From an uncultured Paracoccaceae bacterium (lineage in GTDB: Bacteria > Pseudomonadota > Alphaproteobacteria > Rhodobacterales > Rhodobacteraceae), in assembly GCA_947488605.1 (NCBI GenBank), contig CANKZJ010000001.1:868001-932000 (forward strand): 64,000 nt of DNA. Reading direction: 5' to 3'. The number at the start of each line of letters is the position of its first letter. Within the stretch, counting starts at the first letter, position 1. Of the stretch, positions 63,614 through 64,000 are shown piece after piece. Made by a program: the position numbers and the translations under genes. A model generated the notes under the pieces. The model did no database searches and was not told where the DNA came from. It saw nothing but the letters and a program-made list of their open reading frames with translations.

Positions 63614-64000
63614 ATGAACATTGAAAAAATGGACCCTCAAATGATTTCGCCCCTCCTTCAGCAAGATCCACATGGCGTACGCGAGCAACGCGAAAAAGTG
63701 CTCGAAGTCGCAATTGGCCGCGAAGTACGCGCCTTCCGCCGCAAGCAGGAAATCACTGTCGCCGAGTTGTCTGCAACGACAGGCCTGTCTATCGGGATGT
63801 TGTCGAAGATCGAGAACGGCAACACTTCCCCGTCTTTGACAACCTTGCAAACGCTGGCGAATGCACTCTCCGTGCCTTTGACTGCGTTCTTTCGCGGTTT
63901 TGAGGAAGACCGCATGGCCGTCCACACCAAGGCCGGCGAAGGCGTGGAGCTTGAGCGTGATGGCACGCGTGCCAATCATCAGTACAACCTGCTTGGCCAT
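63614..64000 (+). CDS. XRE family regulator with cupin domain, 3' end cut by the window
   Basis: 129 residues visible, open to the edge. An HTH_3 domain at about 35-93 (IGREVRAFRRKQEITVAELS, seen as EVRAFRRKQEITVAELSATT, then LSIGMLSKIENGNTSPSLTT) is followed by LTAFFRGFEEDRMAVHTKAGEGVEL, the usual linker into a cupin. ATG 63614 or 63629 are both possible. Divergent from the GlxA gene with a 97-base gap. Such regulators often control amine or polyamine catabolism. The antisense frame over the same bases is a shadow. Confidence 0.88.
   Translation, partial: MNIEKMDPQMISPLLQQDPHGVREQREKVLEVAIGREVRAFRRKQEITVAELSATTGLSIGMLSKIENGNTSPSLTTLQTLANALSVPLTAFFRGFEEDRMAVHTKAGEGVELERDGTRANHQYNLLGH

Noticed and set aside
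63545..64000. Open frame on the minus strand to the window edge
   Set aside because: It is antisense to a clear XRE-cupin regulator on the plus strand and has no recognisable domain.

Overview
The window reads as a chromosomal segment of a marine alphaproteobacterium of the Rhodobacteraceae/Roseobacter group. The support is indirect but consistent: moderate-to-high GC, many ATGA-type start/stop overlaps, three kinds of TRAP transport component (DctPQM and TAXI/fused permease), a heterotetrameric sarcosine oxidase operon beside a betaine-type ABC importer, a GlxA-type AraC regulator, TTAA-N7-TTAA (CtrA-type) boxes, and a protein resembling the head-spike base of the Rhodobacter gene transfer agent. 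No rRNA, tRNA, CRISPR array or intact insertion sequence was seen.

Layout. 1-9.2 kb: end of fabB, then fabI, an FKBP isomerase, and a run of small-molecule enzymes (HAD dehalogenase, two alpha/beta hydrolases, PLP dehydratase, EEP phosphatase), an MFS exporter and a zinc alcohol dehydrogenase. 9.2-14.7 kb: GNAT acetyltransferase, enolase-superfamily enzyme, an unrecognised protein, a TetR-PspA-YiaAB envelope-stress module with three matching operators, and a PlsC/CdsA-like phospholipid pair. 14.7-25.5 kb: exopolysaccharide/capsule locus (three glycosyltransferases, acetyltransferase, Wzy-, Wzx- and Wzz/BY-kinase-like proteins, initiating sugar transferase). Embedded in it is a two-gene set that looks like a gene-transfer-agent head-spike base and fibre, downstream of the sugar transferase. 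A perfect CtrA-type box lies upstream of each of the two promoter regions of the locus.

25.6-35.6 kb: a catabolic island around a GntR/FCD regulator: malonyl-CoA synthetase and decarboxylase and a YciI-like protein on the minus strand; FAH-family hydrolase, RutE-like nitroreductase, OsmC protein, DctPQM TRAP importer and a hydroxyquinol-type intradiol dioxygenase on the plus strand. The same 12-bp palindrome stands before both arms. 35.6-44.6 kb: TAXI-TRAP transporter with UspA, divergent from a class III aminotransferase and a two-component system, then a CMD-family protein. 44.6-45.6 kb is gene-free.

45.6-52.9 kb: LacI-controlled sugar ABC importer with a GH63-like intracellular hydrolase, plausibly for glucosylglycerate or mannosylglycerate; one permease carries an inserted DUF11-like periplasmic domain. 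53.2-64 kb: a betaine-type ABC importer with a fused double permease, divergent from soxBDAG, a GlxA/GbdR-like regulator and the start of an XRE-cupin regulator. Together the last two blocks look like uptake and use of compatible solutes.

Most interesting point: the spike-like pair inside a polysaccharide locus under CtrA-type boxes, which suggests co-regulation of a transfer particle's attachment device with the capsule it binds. All function calls come from reading the sequence without database searches.
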